Position numbers and translations under genes: made by a program. A stretch of DNA of 64,000 nucleotides from Uliginosibacterium sp036017065 (GTDB lineage Bacteria > Pseudomonadota > Gammaproteobacteria > Burkholderiales > Rhodocyclaceae), in NCBI RefSeq assembly GCF_036017065.1, contig NZ_JAYXHR010000002.1:310001-374000 (forward strand), written 5' to 3'. The notes beneath the pieces were generated by a model. The model made no database searches and was not told the origin of the DNA. It saw nothing but the letters and a program-made list of their open reading frames with translations. Shown here one piece after another: positions 32,831 to 41,807 of this stretch. The stretch's first letter is position 1. Every line of letters starts with the position of its first letter.

Positions 32831-34399
32831 TTACAGCGTGCCGCTGCCCCAGGGGCCGGTGATGGCCACGGTGAGGCCGGGCGACTGCAGGTTGGCGAAC
32901 AGCACGCGGCCATCCGGGCTGAAACAGGCGCCGCACCATTCGGTGTTGCGCAGGTTGCCGGTGGCAGCGCCGGCCTTGCCGGCAGCGGCCAGTTGCACCG
33001 CGTTGAAGTTGTAGTTGTTGGCGGCGAAGACATAGGAGCTGCCGTCCGCCCGCAGGGCCATCATGCGTTGCGCCGGCACCGAGATGGTCTCGCCATTGGC
33101 GTTGCGACCGGTGCCCGAGCCGTCCTCGTTGAACAGCAGGCCGCCGCGCGGGCTCACGCAGATGTTGTCCGGCGAGTTGCCGACGGTGATGTCGTTGCTG
33201 ACGAAGATCGCCTTCAGCGTGCCGGTGGCGACGTCCAGCGCCCAGATGCGACCCGCGCGCAGCGGGCTGGAGCTCACTTGCTTGTCAGTGAAGTACACCA
33301 CGCCGTTGGCGACCCAGCAGCCTTCGTTGGCGCCGAAGATCGCCGCGCCGCGTGCGTAGGCCTGGCGGTACGGGCCGCTGGCGGTGACGTTGCCCAGCAC
33401 GGTGGTCAGCGAGCCGCCGTCCATGTCCGGGTTGGCGATGTCCACCCACTCGGTGGCGTACTCCTGGCACAGCGTCGGGTTGCGCAGGTCGGCGTTCATC
33501 ACGCCACGCACCTTCAGGCCCTGCATGCGGCCACCGGCGTGCAGCGAGTTCAGGCCGCCGTTGGCGTTATTCGGCAGGAAGCGGTACAGCGTGTTGGCGT
33601 TGCCCTGGTCTTCGGTCAGGTACCAGATGCCGGTCTGCGTATCCAGCGCGCTGGCTTCGTGCGCCATGCGGCCCATGTCGACGATGGGGTTGGCGTTGGT
33701 CGGCGTCGCGGTGGGATCGGCCGGCACCTCGAAGATGTAGCCGTGCTTCTTGCCGGTGTTGCTGACGCTGTTGGAGAGGATCTCCTCGTTGGTCAGCCAG
33801 GAACCCCAGTTGGACGAGCCGCCGGCGCAGTTGCGGTAGGTGCCGCCGAAGGAGGCGAAACTCTCCACCCAGTTGCCGTCGCGCCACACCAGGTTGGTGG
33901 TGCCGCCGATCTGGTAAGCACCGTTGGTGGCGCCCACGTCGTGCTTGGCCACGTTGGCGCGGCTGGCGCCGATGATGTTGTTGGCGTTGCTGGAGGTGGA
34001 CTGCTCGTGGTTGCGCACCAGCACCACTTCGCTGCTGCGGCCGACCTTGCGGGTCAGCACCACGCCCATGCCGTCGTGGGTGCCCGGCGTGGGCAGGCCG
34101 TCGCTCATGATGTCGCCGCGCCAGCCGTAGGACTTGTAGCTGAATCCCGGCGGCAGCGAGATGAGCGGCAGGCCGGTGGTCAGGTCGTTAACCGGACGGA
34201 TCTCGCCGTAGGGGCTGATGCCCTGCAGCGAGGCGCCGGCCGGCTGGCAAGCGGCTTCCGCAACGCGGCTGGCCATCGCGGCGATGGGGCCGGCGAAGGC
34301 CGCGGCGATGGCGGCGGAGCCGCCCTTGAGGAGACCCCGGCGGGTCTGGGACACGTCAGTGGCGGACGCGTCGTCGAAATCGTGTTCGTGGGATTGCAT
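32831..34399 (-). CDS. phoX: PhoX-type alkaline phosphatase (DUF839), TAT-exported
   Basis: 522 residues. The twin-arginine signal has SQTRRGLLKGGSAAIAAAF (about residues 17-35). The DUF839/PhoX body follows, with GFSYKSYGWRGDIMSDGLPTP, VVLVRNHEQ, CAGGSSNWGSWLTNEE, GRMAHEASALD, WYLTEDQGNANTLYRF, and a late CVSPRGGLLFNEDGSG. PhoX proteins are calcium- and iron-dependent phosphatases. Some DUF839 proteins have not been tested, so the activity is inferred. No clear Pho box was found in the 232 bases upstream. GGAGAG precedes the ATG. Confidence 0.85.
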   Translation of the reverse strand: MQSHEHDFDDASATDVSQTRRGLLKGGSAAIAAAFAGPIAAMASRVAEAACQPAGASLQGISPYGEIRPVNDLTTGLPLISLPPGFSYKSYGWRGDIMSDGLPTPGTHDGMGVVLTRKVGRSSEVVLVRNHEQSTSSNANNIIGASRANVAKHDVGATNGAYQIGGTTNLVWRDGNWVESFASFGGTYRNCAGGSSNWGSWLTNEEILSNSVSNTGKKHGYIFEVPADPTATPTNANPIVDMGRMAHEASALDTQTGIWYLTEDQGNANTLYRFLPNNANGGLNSLHAGGRMQGLKVRGVMNADLRNPTLCQEYATEWVDIANPDMDGGSLTTVLGNVTASGPYRQAYARGAAIFGANEGCWVANGVVYFTDKQVSSSPLRAGRIWALDVATGTLKAIFVSNDITVGNSPDNICVSPRGGLLFNEDGSGTGRNANGETISVPAQRMMALRADGSSYVFAANNYNFNAVQLAAAGKAGAATGNLRNTEWCGACFSPDGRVLFANLQSPGLTVAITGPWGSGTL

Positions 34400-34631
34400 C
34401 GTTTTCTCTCCGTTTTTTAGGCTGCCTTGTTCGGCGGCAGAGAGGATGGCGACGCAGGGTTACGGGCGTGTGTGGGTCCGGTTACACGGCCGGCGCGGCC
34501 GCGGACTTCGGCCACTTTGGTTGACGTGGATGAAAACGCCGATTCCGGAACTCCCGCAGCATGCGCACTGTGCCGGCAACCGTCGGCCAGTATCTACAAC
34601 CTGCCCACTGACCTGCCCACTGGAGTCCCTG

Positions 34632-35270
34632 ATGGCGAACCATGCCCTGCCGGCTCACCCCGCCGCCCACCAAGATCGCACCGCCAACCCCGCGCCGCTC
34701 GGCCTGCTGGGCTTCGGCATGACCACCATCCTGCTCAACCTGCACAACGCCGGCCTGTTCGAACTCGGCGCCATGGTGCTGGCGATGGGCATCTTCTACG
34801 GCGGCATGGCGCAGGTCTGCGCCGGCCTGATGGAGTGGGTGAAGGGCAACACCTTCGGCACCGTGGCCTTCACCTCCTACGGCTTCTTCTGGCTGACCCT
34901 GGCCGCGCTGATCATGCTGCCCGCCACCGGGCTGGCCGCCGCGAACTCCGCCGGCGCGATGACCGCCTTCCTCGCCATGTGGGGCCTGCTCACCGCCGTG
35001 CTGTTCGTCGGCACGCTGAAGCTCAACCGCGCCACGCAGATCGTCTTCGCCTCGCTCACCGTGCTGTTCTTCATGCTTGCGCTGGCCGACGCCACCGGCA
35101 ACCATGCGCTGAAGGTGCTGGCAGGGTGGGAAGGGCTGTTCTGCGGTTTCGCCGCGGTGTACGTCGCGGCTGCGCAGATCCTCAACGAGATGTATGGTCG
35201 CGTCATACTGCCGCTGGGCGAGCAGGTGCGCAGCGCACCCGCCGCGGTGCTGACGCGCAAGGCGGCCTGA
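34632..35270 (+). CDS. satP: Acetate uptake transporter, SatP/YaaH (GPR1/FUN34) family
   Basis: 212 residues with six membrane segments. The family signature NPAPLGLLGFGMTT is at residues 18-31, followed by LLNLHNAGLFELG and FYGGMAQVCAGLMEWVKGNTFG. It carries acetate or succinate with protons or as a channel. GGAG at 34622-34625 sets the start at ATG 34632. Longer in-frame readings run into the divergent phoX promoter. Confidence 0.94.
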   Translation: MANHALPAHPAAHQDRTANPAPLGLLGFGMTTILLNLHNAGLFELGAMVLAMGIFYGGMAQVCAGLMEWVKGNTFGTVAFTSYGFFWLTLAALIMLPATGLAAANSAGAMTAFLAMWGLLTAVLFVGTLKLNRATQIVFASLTVLFFMLALADATGNHALKVLAGWEGLFCGFAAVYVAAAQILNEMYGRVILPLGEQVRSAPAAVLTRKAA

Positions 35271-35325
35271 CGAAGCACACTCCGCGCCCGCGGAGACGGG
35301 CCGGTTACAACAGGAGGAGGCAGGG

Positions 35326-36732
35326 ATGGACACGACGCGGCACGAGAACGCCCACGACACCGGCCTGCAGCGCGGCCTGAAGAACCGCCACATCCAGCTC
35401 ATCGCGCTGGGCGGGGCGGTCGGCACCGGCTTGTTCCTCGGCTCGGCCGGGGTGCTGCAGCTGGCGGGGCCGTCGATGATCCTGGGCTACGCCATCGGCG
35501 GCTTCATCGCCTTCCTGATCATGCGCCAGCTCGGCGAGATGATCGTGGAAGAGCCAGTGGCCGGCTCCTTCAGCCACTTCGCGCACGCCTACTGGGGCCG
35601 CTTCGCCGGCTTCCTGTCCGGCTGGAACTACTGGGTGCTGTACGTGCTGGTCGGCATGGCGGAGCTGACGGCGGTGGGCAAGTACGTGCACTTCTGGTGG
35701 CCGGAGATCCCGACCTGGGCCACCGCGGCGGTCTTCTTCCTGTTCATCAACGCCATCAACCTCGCCAACGTGAAGATGTTCGGCGAGGCGGAGTTCTGGT
35801 TCGCCATCATCAAGGTGGTGGCCATCATCGGCATGATCCTGCTCGGCCTGTACCTGCTGTTCTCCGGCCGTGGCGGCGAGCAGGCCGCGGTAAGCAACCT
35901 GTGGTCGCACGGCGGCTTCTTCCCGAAAGGCATAGGCGGGCTGGTGATGGCGATGGCCTTCATCATGTTCGCCTTCGGCGGGCTGGAGCTGGTGGGCATC
36001 GCCGCCGCGGAGACCAGCGAGCCGCGCACGGTGATTCCGCGCGCGATCAACCAGGTGGTGTACCGCATCCTGATCTTCTACATCGGTGCACTGGCCGTAC
36101 TGCTGGCGCTGTACCCGTGGGACGCGCTGCTCACCTCGCTGAACGCGGCGGGCGATGCCTACAGCGGCAGCCCCTTCGTGCGCATCTTCTCGCTGCTGGG
36201 CAGCGACATCGCGGCGCATGTACTGAACTTCGTGGTGCTCACCGCCGCGCTGTCGGTCTACAACAGCGGCGTGTATTGCAACAGCCGCATGCTCTACGGC
36301 CTGGCGAAGCAGGGCGACGCGCCCGCCGCGCTGGCGCACACCGACAAACGCGGCGTGCCGGTCGCGGCCATCGCCGCGTCCGCGCTGGTCACCTTGCTGT
36401 GCGTGCTGGTGAACTACCTGCTGCCGCAGCAGGCGCTGGAGATCCTGATGTCGCTGGTGGTGTCCGCGCTGGTCATCAACTGGGCGATGATCAGCCTGGC
36501 GCACCTGAAATTCCGCAAGGCCATGAGCGCGCGCGGGGTGACGACCGGCTTCCCGGCCATCTGGCATCCGCTCGGCAACTACCTGTGCCTGGCCTTCCTC
36601 GCGCTCATCCTCGTGGTGCTGGCGCTGACGCCGGGCATCCGCATCGCGGTGTGGCTGATTCCCCCCTGGCTGCTGCTGATCTGGGCAGGCTACCGGTTGC
36701 GGATGCGCGGCCGGACGGCGGCAGCGGCCTGA
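35326..36732 (+). CDS. Amino acid permease, AroP/PheP-like (APC superfamily)
   Basis: 468 residues with 12 membrane segments. The AAT-family start LKNRHIQLIALGGAVGTGLFLGSAGVLQLAGPS and the motifs GEMIVEEPVAGSFSHFAHAYWGRFAGFLSGWNYW and FAFGGLELVGIAAAETSEP are complete. The closest types import aromatic amino acids or GABA/proline, but the substrate is uncertain. AGGAGGAGG lies just before the start. The gap to satP is 55 bases. Confidence 0.92.
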   Translation: MDTTRHENAHDTGLQRGLKNRHIQLIALGGAVGTGLFLGSAGVLQLAGPSMILGYAIGGFIAFLIMRQLGEMIVEEPVAGSFSHFAHAYWGRFAGFLSGWNYWVLYVLVGMAELTAVGKYVHFWWPEIPTWATAAVFFLFINAINLANVKMFGEAEFWFAIIKVVAIIGMILLGLYLLFSGRGGEQAAVSNLWSHGGFFPKGIGGLVMAMAFIMFAFGGLELVGIAAAETSEPRTVIPRAINQVVYRILIFYIGALAVLLALYPWDALLTSLNAAGDAYSGSPFVRIFSLLGSDIAAHVLNFVVLTAALSVYNSGVYCNSRMLYGLAKQGDAPAALAHTDKRGVPVAAIAASALVTLLCVLVNYLLPQQALEILMSLVVSALVINWAMISLAHLKFRKAMSARGVTTGFPAIWHPLGNYLCLAFLALILVVLALTPGIRIAVWLIPPWLLLIWAGYRLRMRGRTAAAA

Positions 36733-36837
36733 GACGGTCTTCCATCACCGACTGAAGACCGCGGCGGCGCAAGCATGATCGCGCGTGTTCCATCGTTCCG
36801 GCGAAGGCAGGCATGAGGAAACGGATGAAGAAATGAA

Positions 36838-36861
36838 CAAGGGCCGCATATGCGGCCCTTG
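36838..36861. terminator. Palindromic terminator between the permease and kdgT
   Basis: A perfect 24-bp palindrome CAAGGGCCGCAT/ATGCGGCCCTTG, sharing its CAAGGGCCGC arm with the palindrome at 9498-9539. It separates two converging genes. It has no T tract. Confidence 0.75.
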
Positions 36862-36888
36862 GTCATGGGATCTACCGCCGAGGCGGGA

Positions 36889-37893
36889 TCAGAGGCTGGT
36901 CGCCACCGGCCCCTCGTCCGGATGCGCCTTCTTGTAGGCCGGCGACAGGATGCCCCACTTGTGCGCCCACCACGAGGTGAGGATGGGCGTGATGATGGCC
37001 GTCACCACCACCGAGGTTGCGATCAGCGCGGTGGCGCTGGCGGCAACCGGCGCGAACTGCGGCTCGATGCTCGCCACCACGCTCGGCACCGTGACCGCCG
37101 CCCCCGCCGTCGACGCCGCGGCGATCCCCGCCGTGCCATTGCCCTTGGCCAGGAAGATGTCGGCGATGACCAGCACGGTGCCCGTCACCACGATGACGAA
37201 CAGGCCCAGCAGGATGCCCAGCGCGCCGGTGTGCGCGATGACCTTGAAGTCGATGGTGTTGCCCAGCGCGAAGGCGAAGAAGGGCACCATCGCCGGCACC
37301 GCCGCGGTGAACAGCTTGCGGAAGTCGGGGTCGAGGTTGCCCAGCGCGAAGCCGGCCAGGAAGGGCAGCAGCGCGCCGACCATGGTCTGGAACGGGAACA
37401 CCGCGAGGCCGGCGACGCCCAGCGTCACCATGGTCATGAAGGGGCCCGACTCCAGGCTCATCAGGCAGAAGGCCGCCGCTTCCTCCTTGGTGCCGTACTG
37501 CTGCATCAGCGCCATGTAAAGGCCGCCGTTGGTGTCGTTCATCGACGCGATGATCGCCAGCACCGACAGGCCGGCGAGCAGGCCGGCAGTGACGCCTTCC
37601 GGCGGGATGAAGTGCGAGGCGATGATGCCTACGGTGGCCGCGGTGGCGATCTTGGTCAGCACCAGCACGCCGCTCTTGCGCAGCACCGTGGGCGTGGCCT
37701 GGATGCTGATGCTCGCGCCCATGCAGAAGAACCACACCGACAGGATGGGCAGGGTGCCGGTGATCAGGCCATTGGTGAAGGAGCCGAAGTAGGCGCCGGC
37801 GCCGGGCGCCAGGGTGTGCAGCAGGGCGCCGAGGAACAGCGGCACGATCATGATGCCGCCGGGGATGCGTTCGATCGTCTTCTTGATTTGCAT
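36889..37893 (-). CDS. kdgT: 2-keto-3-deoxygluconate permease KdgT
   Basis: 334 residues with about ten membrane segments. The family begins MQIKKTIERIPGGIMIVPLFLGALLHT and has GTLPILSVWFFCMGASI and NDTNGGLYMALMQQYG, all found here. It imports 2-keto-3-deoxygluconate with protons in pectin and glucuronate catabolism. No other KDG pathway gene is in the window. Upstream, the ATG has only a weak ribosome binding site (CGAGATTG). Confidence 0.92.
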   Translation of the reverse strand: MQIKKTIERIPGGIMIVPLFLGALLHTLAPGAGAYFGSFTNGLITGTLPILSVWFFCMGASISIQATPTVLRKSGVLVLTKIATAATVGIIASHFIPPEGVTAGLLAGLSVLAIIASMNDTNGGLYMALMQQYGTKEEAAAFCLMSLESGPFMTMVTLGVAGLAVFPFQTMVGALLPFLAGFALGNLDPDFRKLFTAAVPAMVPFFAFALGNTIDFKVIAHTGALGILLGLFVIVVTGTVLVIADIFLAKGNGTAGIAAASTAGAAVTVPSVVASIEPQFAPVAASATALIATSVVVTAIITPILTSWWAHKWGILSPAYKKAHPDEGPVATSL

Positions 37894-38260
37894 GATCAAT
37901 CTCGTAGTGGGCGATGGCGCGATCCGGGCGGTCCGGCTGGACTGCCTGCGGAATCGACCCAAGGCTCGGTCGAAGCGCCGCAAGCACAGGTATACCACCG
38001 GGATAGGGCCGGAAGAAGACATTCATCAAGTCCGGCCACGCACCCGGATCGTTTGTCGGCATGCCTGCATTCGCGCGGCTTATCGCCCGCGGCAATGCCG
38101 GATTGTGCCGGAAGCCGGAAAAGTTCCGCCTTTATTGTTGCGTATCCTGCAATTGTCATTTGCGCCCGGGCGCCTTACGGGCTGGCGGGTCGCTCCGCTA
38201 GATTGCGCGGCTGGATTCCCGCCCCCGCCTTCACGACGCCGTCTCGCCACGCGCCGCGCC
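37894..38260. other. Divergent intergenic region, kdgT / cytochrome b561
   Basis: 367 bases between divergent genes, so it must hold both promoters. An AT-richer part at about 38130-38165 (TTTATTGTTGCGTATCCTGCAATTG) is the likeliest promoter site for the b561 operon. No operator palindrome like those at 17536 and 17646 was found here, so kdgT is not obviously under the same LacI protein. Confidence 0.4.
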
Positions 38261-38821
38261 ATGGTTCCTCCCCACCCGCTCCACCGTTCCCCATACACCC
38301 GCACTGCGATCAGCCTGCACTGGCTGGTCGGGCTCGGCCTCGTCGGCACCTTCGCGCTCGGCTTCTACATGACCGGCATGCCGTTCTCGCCGGCCAAGCT
38401 GCAGTACTTCTCCTGGCACAAGTGGGCCGGCGTCACGCTGTGGCTGCTGATCGTCGCCCGCCTCAGCTGGCGTCTCGCCAAGGGCGCGCCCGCCGCACCG
38501 GCCGGCATGCCCGGCTGGCAACGCGCCGCCTCCGAATGGACCCACCGGCTGCTGTACCTGCTGATGCTGACGATTCCGGTCAGCGGCTGGCTGATGAGCT
38601 CCGCCAAGGGCGTGCCCACCATCTACTTCGGCGTGCTGCCGCTGCCCGACCTGCTGGCGCGTGACAACGAGCTGGGCAACAGCCTGGCCAGCCTGCACCT
38701 CGCCCTCAACTACGGCATGGCGGGGCTCGTCGTGCTGCACGTGGCCGCCGCACTGAAGCATCACGTCATCGACCGCGACGAGGTGCTCGCCCGCATGCTG
38801 CCCTTCCTCAGAAGAACCTGA
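38261..38821 (+). CDS. Cytochrome b561
   Basis: 186 residues with four membrane helices and paired heme-ligand histidines: RTAISLHWLVGLGL (helix 1), SWHKWAGVTLWLL (helix 2), and ASLHLALNYGMAGLVVLHVAAALKHHVIDRD (helix 4). Family members move electrons between quinol and periplasmic acceptors such as superoxide. It is 17 bases upstream of yceI, forming an operon seen in many proteobacteria. Confidence 0.94.
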   Translation: MVPPHPLHRSPYTRTAISLHWLVGLGLVGTFALGFYMTGMPFSPAKLQYFSWHKWAGVTLWLLIVARLSWRLAKGAPAAPAGMPGWQRAASEWTHRLLYLLMLTIPVSGWLMSSAKGVPTIYFGVLPLPDLLARDNELGNSLASLHLALNYGMAGLVVLHVAAALKHHVIDRDEVLARMLPFLRRT

Positions 38822-38838
38822 TCTCCCGGAGACACCCG

Positions 38839-39417
38839 ATGACTTCCACGTCCCTGCGCAGCGCGTTTGCCGCGCTCGCCCTGCTCGCCGCCACCCTCGC
38901 CAGCCACACCGCGAGCGCCGTCGACTACACCCGCCTCGTCACCGACAAGAGCGCGCTGAGCTTCACCTACAAGCAGATGAACGCGCCCATGGAAGGCAGC
39001 TTCAAACGCTTCAAGGGCACCATCGCCTTCGACCCCGCGCAGCCGGCCAAGGGCAGCGCGTCCTTCGACATCGAAGTCGCCAGCATCGACGTGGGCTCTC
39101 CCGACGGCAACGGGGAGATCGGTGGCAAGCAATGGTTCAACGCCGCCCAGCACCCGACTGCGCGCTTCGTGTCGTCCAGCATCAAGCCGCTGGGCAACAA
39201 CCGCTTCGAAGTGGCCGGCAAGCTGACCATCAAGGGCAAGACGCTGGATGTCAGCACCCCGGTGACCTACCGCGCCGACGGTGCCAACGGCGTGTTCGAA
39301 GGCGCCTTCGCCATCAAGCGCAACGACTTCGCCATCGGCGAAGGCCCGTGGGTCGACACCAGCATCGTCGCCAACGAGGTGCAGATCAAATTCCGCCTCG
39401 TCGCGGCCCCGAAGTGA
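38839..39417 (+). CDS. YceI-family periplasmic lipid-binding protein (first copy)
   Basis: 192 residues: signal peptide cut near SHTASA, then a lipocalin-like beta barrel with YTRLVTDKSALSFTYKQMNAPMEGSFKRFKGTI and the strand motif NRFEVAGKLTIKGKTLDVSTPVTY. YceI proteins bind polyisoprenoids such as ubiquinone precursors. This copy is the shorter-motif type (KQMNAPMEG in place of HFG) that often sits directly after cytochrome b561. CCCGGAGACACCCG precedes the ATG. Confidence 0.93.
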   Translation: MTSTSLRSAFAALALLAATLASHTASAVDYTRLVTDKSALSFTYKQMNAPMEGSFKRFKGTIAFDPAQPAKGSASFDIEVASIDVGSPDGNGEIGGKQWFNAAQHPTARFVSSSIKPLGNNRFEVAGKLTIKGKTLDVSTPVTYRADGANGVFEGAFAIKRNDFAIGEGPWVDTSIVANEVQIKFRLVAAPK

Positions 39418-39499
39418 ACGTACCCGTTCGGCATACCTTAATTTCCAGCAATTTCGTCCCGCTCTCCCCTTGTACATCCCTAGCTTGAGGAACACCCGC

Positions 39500-40066
39500 A
39501 TGAAGAAGTTCATCATCGCCCTGGCCCTGGCCGGCACCTCCGCCGCGAGCTTCGCTGCCGCTGACACCTACGTCATCGACACCACGCACACCGTGCCGCG
39601 CTTCGAGTACAACCACTTCGGCCTGAGCAACCAGGCGCATCGCTTCGACAAGACCAGCGGCAAGATCACGCTGGACCGCGCTGCAAAGACCGGTTCGGTG
39701 GACGTCGTCATCGACGCCAAGTCGGTAAACACCGGCTACGAAGTGTTCGACGGCCACCTGCGCGGCGACGGCTTCTTCGACACCGACAAGTTCGCGACCA
39801 TCACCTTCAAGTCCACCGGCGTGAAGTTCGACGGCGACAAGGTGGTTTCCGTCGACGGCAACCTCACCATCAAGGGCGTGACCAAGCCGGTGACCCTGGC
39901 CGTCACCAACTTCGTCACCCAGCCGCACCCGATGATGAAGAAGGACGCCGTGGGCGCCAACGCCACCGCGAAGATCAAGCGCAGCGAATTCGGCCTCGGC
40001 AAGTTCGCGCCGAACGTGTCGGACGAAGTCACGCTGAGCATCGCCGTCGAAGCGATCAAGGAGTGA
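39500..40066 (+). CDS. YceI-family periplasmic lipid-binding protein (second copy)
   Basis: 188 residues: signal peptide (MKKFIIALALAGTSAASFAA), then a YceI barrel of the classic type with YVIDTTHTVPRFEYNHFGLSNQAHRFDKTSGKI, SVNTGYEVFDGHLRGDGFFDTDKFATITFKS and NLTIKGVTKPVTLAV. It differs strongly from the copy 82 bases upstream, so this is an old duplication and not a recent one. A terminator follows after about 85 bases, closing the three-gene unit. Confidence 0.94.
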   Translation: MKKFIIALALAGTSAASFAAADTYVIDTTHTVPRFEYNHFGLSNQAHRFDKTSGKITLDRAAKTGSVDVVIDAKSVNTGYEVFDGHLRGDGFFDTDKFATITFKSTGVKFDGDKVVSVDGNLTIKGVTKPVTLAVTNFVTQPHPMMKKDAVGANATAKIKRSEFGLGKFAPNVSDEVTLSIAVEAIKE

Positions 40067-40151
40067 TGCTTGCGGCATCGCGCATCTTGAGGATCGTCGT
40101 GCCCACGTGATCCCACCTGCCCCTGCCGCGATGCGATGCATGGCAGTAACG

Positions 40152-40186
40152 AAGAGAAAGCCCGCGCAACCCGCGGGCTTTCTCTT
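40152..40186. terminator. Terminator of the b561-yceI-yceI operon
   Basis: A 15-bp stem AAGAGAAAGCCCGCG / CGCGGGCTTTCTCTT around a 5-base loop, followed by a T-poor sequence. Confidence 0.88.
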
Positions 40187-40284
40187 GTGTGTTTGCGGGA
40201 TCAGGCATCGGCGCGCCATCTCCATTCGCGCCGCAGGTGCAGGTGCAGTTGCAAGCGCAGGGCCTCGGACCTCTCCCCGCTACG

Positions 40285-40322
40285 TCGTTCCCGCGGAAGC
40301 GGGAACCCAGCGACTTTGCTTT
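40285..40322. repeat. Dispersed extragenic palindrome of the CCCGCGGAAGCGGG type
   Basis: GTTCCCGCGGAAGCGGGAAC at 40287-40306, followed by CCAGCGACTTTGCTTTTT. This matches the widespread proteobacterial repeat whose translation reads PAEAGTQ. A degraded relative (TCGTTCCGGCGAAGGCAGGCATG) lies near 36793-36815. These are probably REP-like elements. Confidence 0.65.
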
Positions 40323-40415
40323 TTGAGCGTCTGTTGAGCACCGCCATATTCCGCCTTGCGAGCTTCCGGCATTTGCCGAGATGCCTGCTTGCCCCACTGC
40401 GCGAGGACGACGAGC

Positions 40416-40451
40416 AAAGAAAAGCCCGCGCCATGCGCGGGCCTTTCTTTT
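40416..40451. terminator. Terminator of the MFS gene, bidirectional
   Basis: AAAGAAAAGCCCGCG and GCGCGGGCCTTTCTTTT pair around CCAT with one bulge. It has A and T tracts on both sides. Confidence 0.85.
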
Positions 40452-40468
40452 GCGCACTCACCCTGGCC

Positions 40469-41680
40469 TCAACGACGGCCCGGCAGCAACCGCAACACAA
40501 GCGCCACCACGCCGAAGCCCGCCGCCAGCAGGCTCAGACCGCGCCAGCCCGCCGACTCCAGCACCACGCTGCCGAGTGCCGAGCCCACCGCCATGCCGAT
40601 GAACATGGCGGTGATGAGCAGCGCGGTGAGGCGACTACGCGCACCCGCATCCAGCCCGTAGATGATGCTCTGGTGCGCGATCAACCCGGCCTGCACGCCC
40701 AGGTCGAACAGCAGCGTGCCCAGTACGAGGATCCACAGGTTGTGCGGCGCCAGCGCAAAGGCGCCGAAGCTTACGATCACCAGCCCCGCGCTCAGGCGGA
40801 TCACCAACTCCGGCCCCTTGCGGTCGGCCATCGCACCCGCCAGCGGCGCGCACAAGGCACCCAGCGCACCGGCCAGCCCGAACAGCCCTGCCACCGAGCT
40901 GCCGTAACCGAAGGGCGGCTGACTCAACATCACCGCCAGCGTGGACCAGAAGGCACTGAAGGCCGCGCTCAGGAAAGCCTGCGTGAGCGCCGCACGACGC
41001 AGCGCCGGATGCTTGCGCCACAAGGTCAGCAGCGAGCCGATCAAAGCCGGGTAGGACAGCGTGGTGGTCGGCGGGAAATCCGGCAGGCGACGCCAGGCCA
41101 CCACGCCGAACACCGCCAGCGCGATGCCGGCAGCCACGAACATCGCGCGCCAGCCCAGCCAGTCGCTGAACACACCGCTCACCACGCGCGACAGCAGGAT
41201 GCCCAGCAGCAGGCCGGTCATCACCGTGCCGACGATCCGGCCGCGCTGGGCCTCCGGCGCGATCGCCGCCGCGGCCGGCACGCAGTCCTGCGCCAGGCTC
41301 GCGCTTACGCCGATCACGATGCTCAGCGCGCACAGCTGCCACAGCGCATGCGTGCCCGCCACCGCCAGCAAGGCCAGCGCCAGCACGCCCAGCTTGGCGA
41401 GGATGATGTGGCGCCGGTTGAAGCGGTCGCCCACCGGCGCCAGCAGCAGGATGCCCAGCGCATAGCCGATCTGCGTGAAGGTCGGCACCCGGCCCACCTC
41501 GCCCGGCGTCACGCCGAAGTCCGCCGCCAGCATGCTGAGGATCGGCTGGTTGTAGTACAGCGAGGCCACGCTCAGCCCCGCCGCGCAGGCCAGCAGGAAG
41601 ACCAGCGCATTACTGAAGGCGGGCTGGGCCGCGATGTTCGGAGCAGGTGGGGTGCCCGGTCGCATGGTGTCCGTGGTCAT
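40469..41680 (-). CDS. MFS transporter (drug/sugar efflux type)
   Basis: 403 residues with 12 membrane segments. The MFS loop motif GDRFNRRHIILAKLG is after helix 2, with GLSVASLYYNQPILSMLAADFGV in helix 1. The pattern fits the DHA1-like YgaY/AraJ group of exporters. The start at ATG 41680 is set by family length; ATG 41665 is also possible. It is divergent from a LysR gene across 127 bases, so it is probably the regulated target. Confidence 0.9.
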   Translation of the reverse strand: MTTDTMRPGTPPAPNIAAQPAFSNALVFLLACAAGLSVASLYYNQPILSMLAADFGVTPGEVGRVPTFTQIGYALGILLLAPVGDRFNRRHIILAKLGVLALALLAVAGTHALWQLCALSIVIGVSASLAQDCVPAAAAIAPEAQRGRIVGTVMTGLLLGILLSRVVSGVFSDWLGWRAMFVAAGIALAVFGVVAWRRLPDFPPTTTLSYPALIGSLLTLWRKHPALRRAALTQAFLSAAFSAFWSTLAVMLSQPPFGYGSSVAGLFGLAGALGALCAPLAGAMADRKGPELVIRLSAGLVIVSFGAFALAPHNLWILVLGTLLFDLGVQAGLIAHQSIIYGLDAGARSRLTALLITAMFIGMAVGSALGSVVLESAGWRGLSLLAAGFGVVALVLRLLPGRR

Positions 41681-41807
41681 GGGGGTTCTCGTGGTGTCGG
41701 GGAGTGTGCGCAGTCTGGGCAAACCCGGCCACCCACGGAAGACGCATGCACCGCAGAACTGCCATACACTCAGCGCATCACCGACCAGCGCCACGAAGGG
41801 CCCGCGC

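Larger units (their letters stand above)
40067..40468. other. Intergenic region with two terminators and a dispersed repeat
   Basis: 402 bases with no gene. It holds the yceI terminator (40152-40186), a REP-like palindromic repeat (40285-40322) and the terminator of the converging MFS gene (40416-40451). The short reading frames across it are products of these repeats. Confidence 0.6.

Noticed and set aside
36733..36837. Short frame with PAFAGTM on the minus strand
   Set aside because: It is the translation of a degraded REP-like element near 36793-36815.
36889..37893. Complete pectin or glucuronate pathway around kdgT
   Set aside because: Only the permease is present; no kdgK, eda or uxa genes are in the window.
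40187..40415. CRISPR-like or coding signal in the region with repeats
   Set aside because: Only one copy of the palindromic repeat with no regular spacing, and the short frames read PAEAGTQ, the known translation of dispersed repeats.
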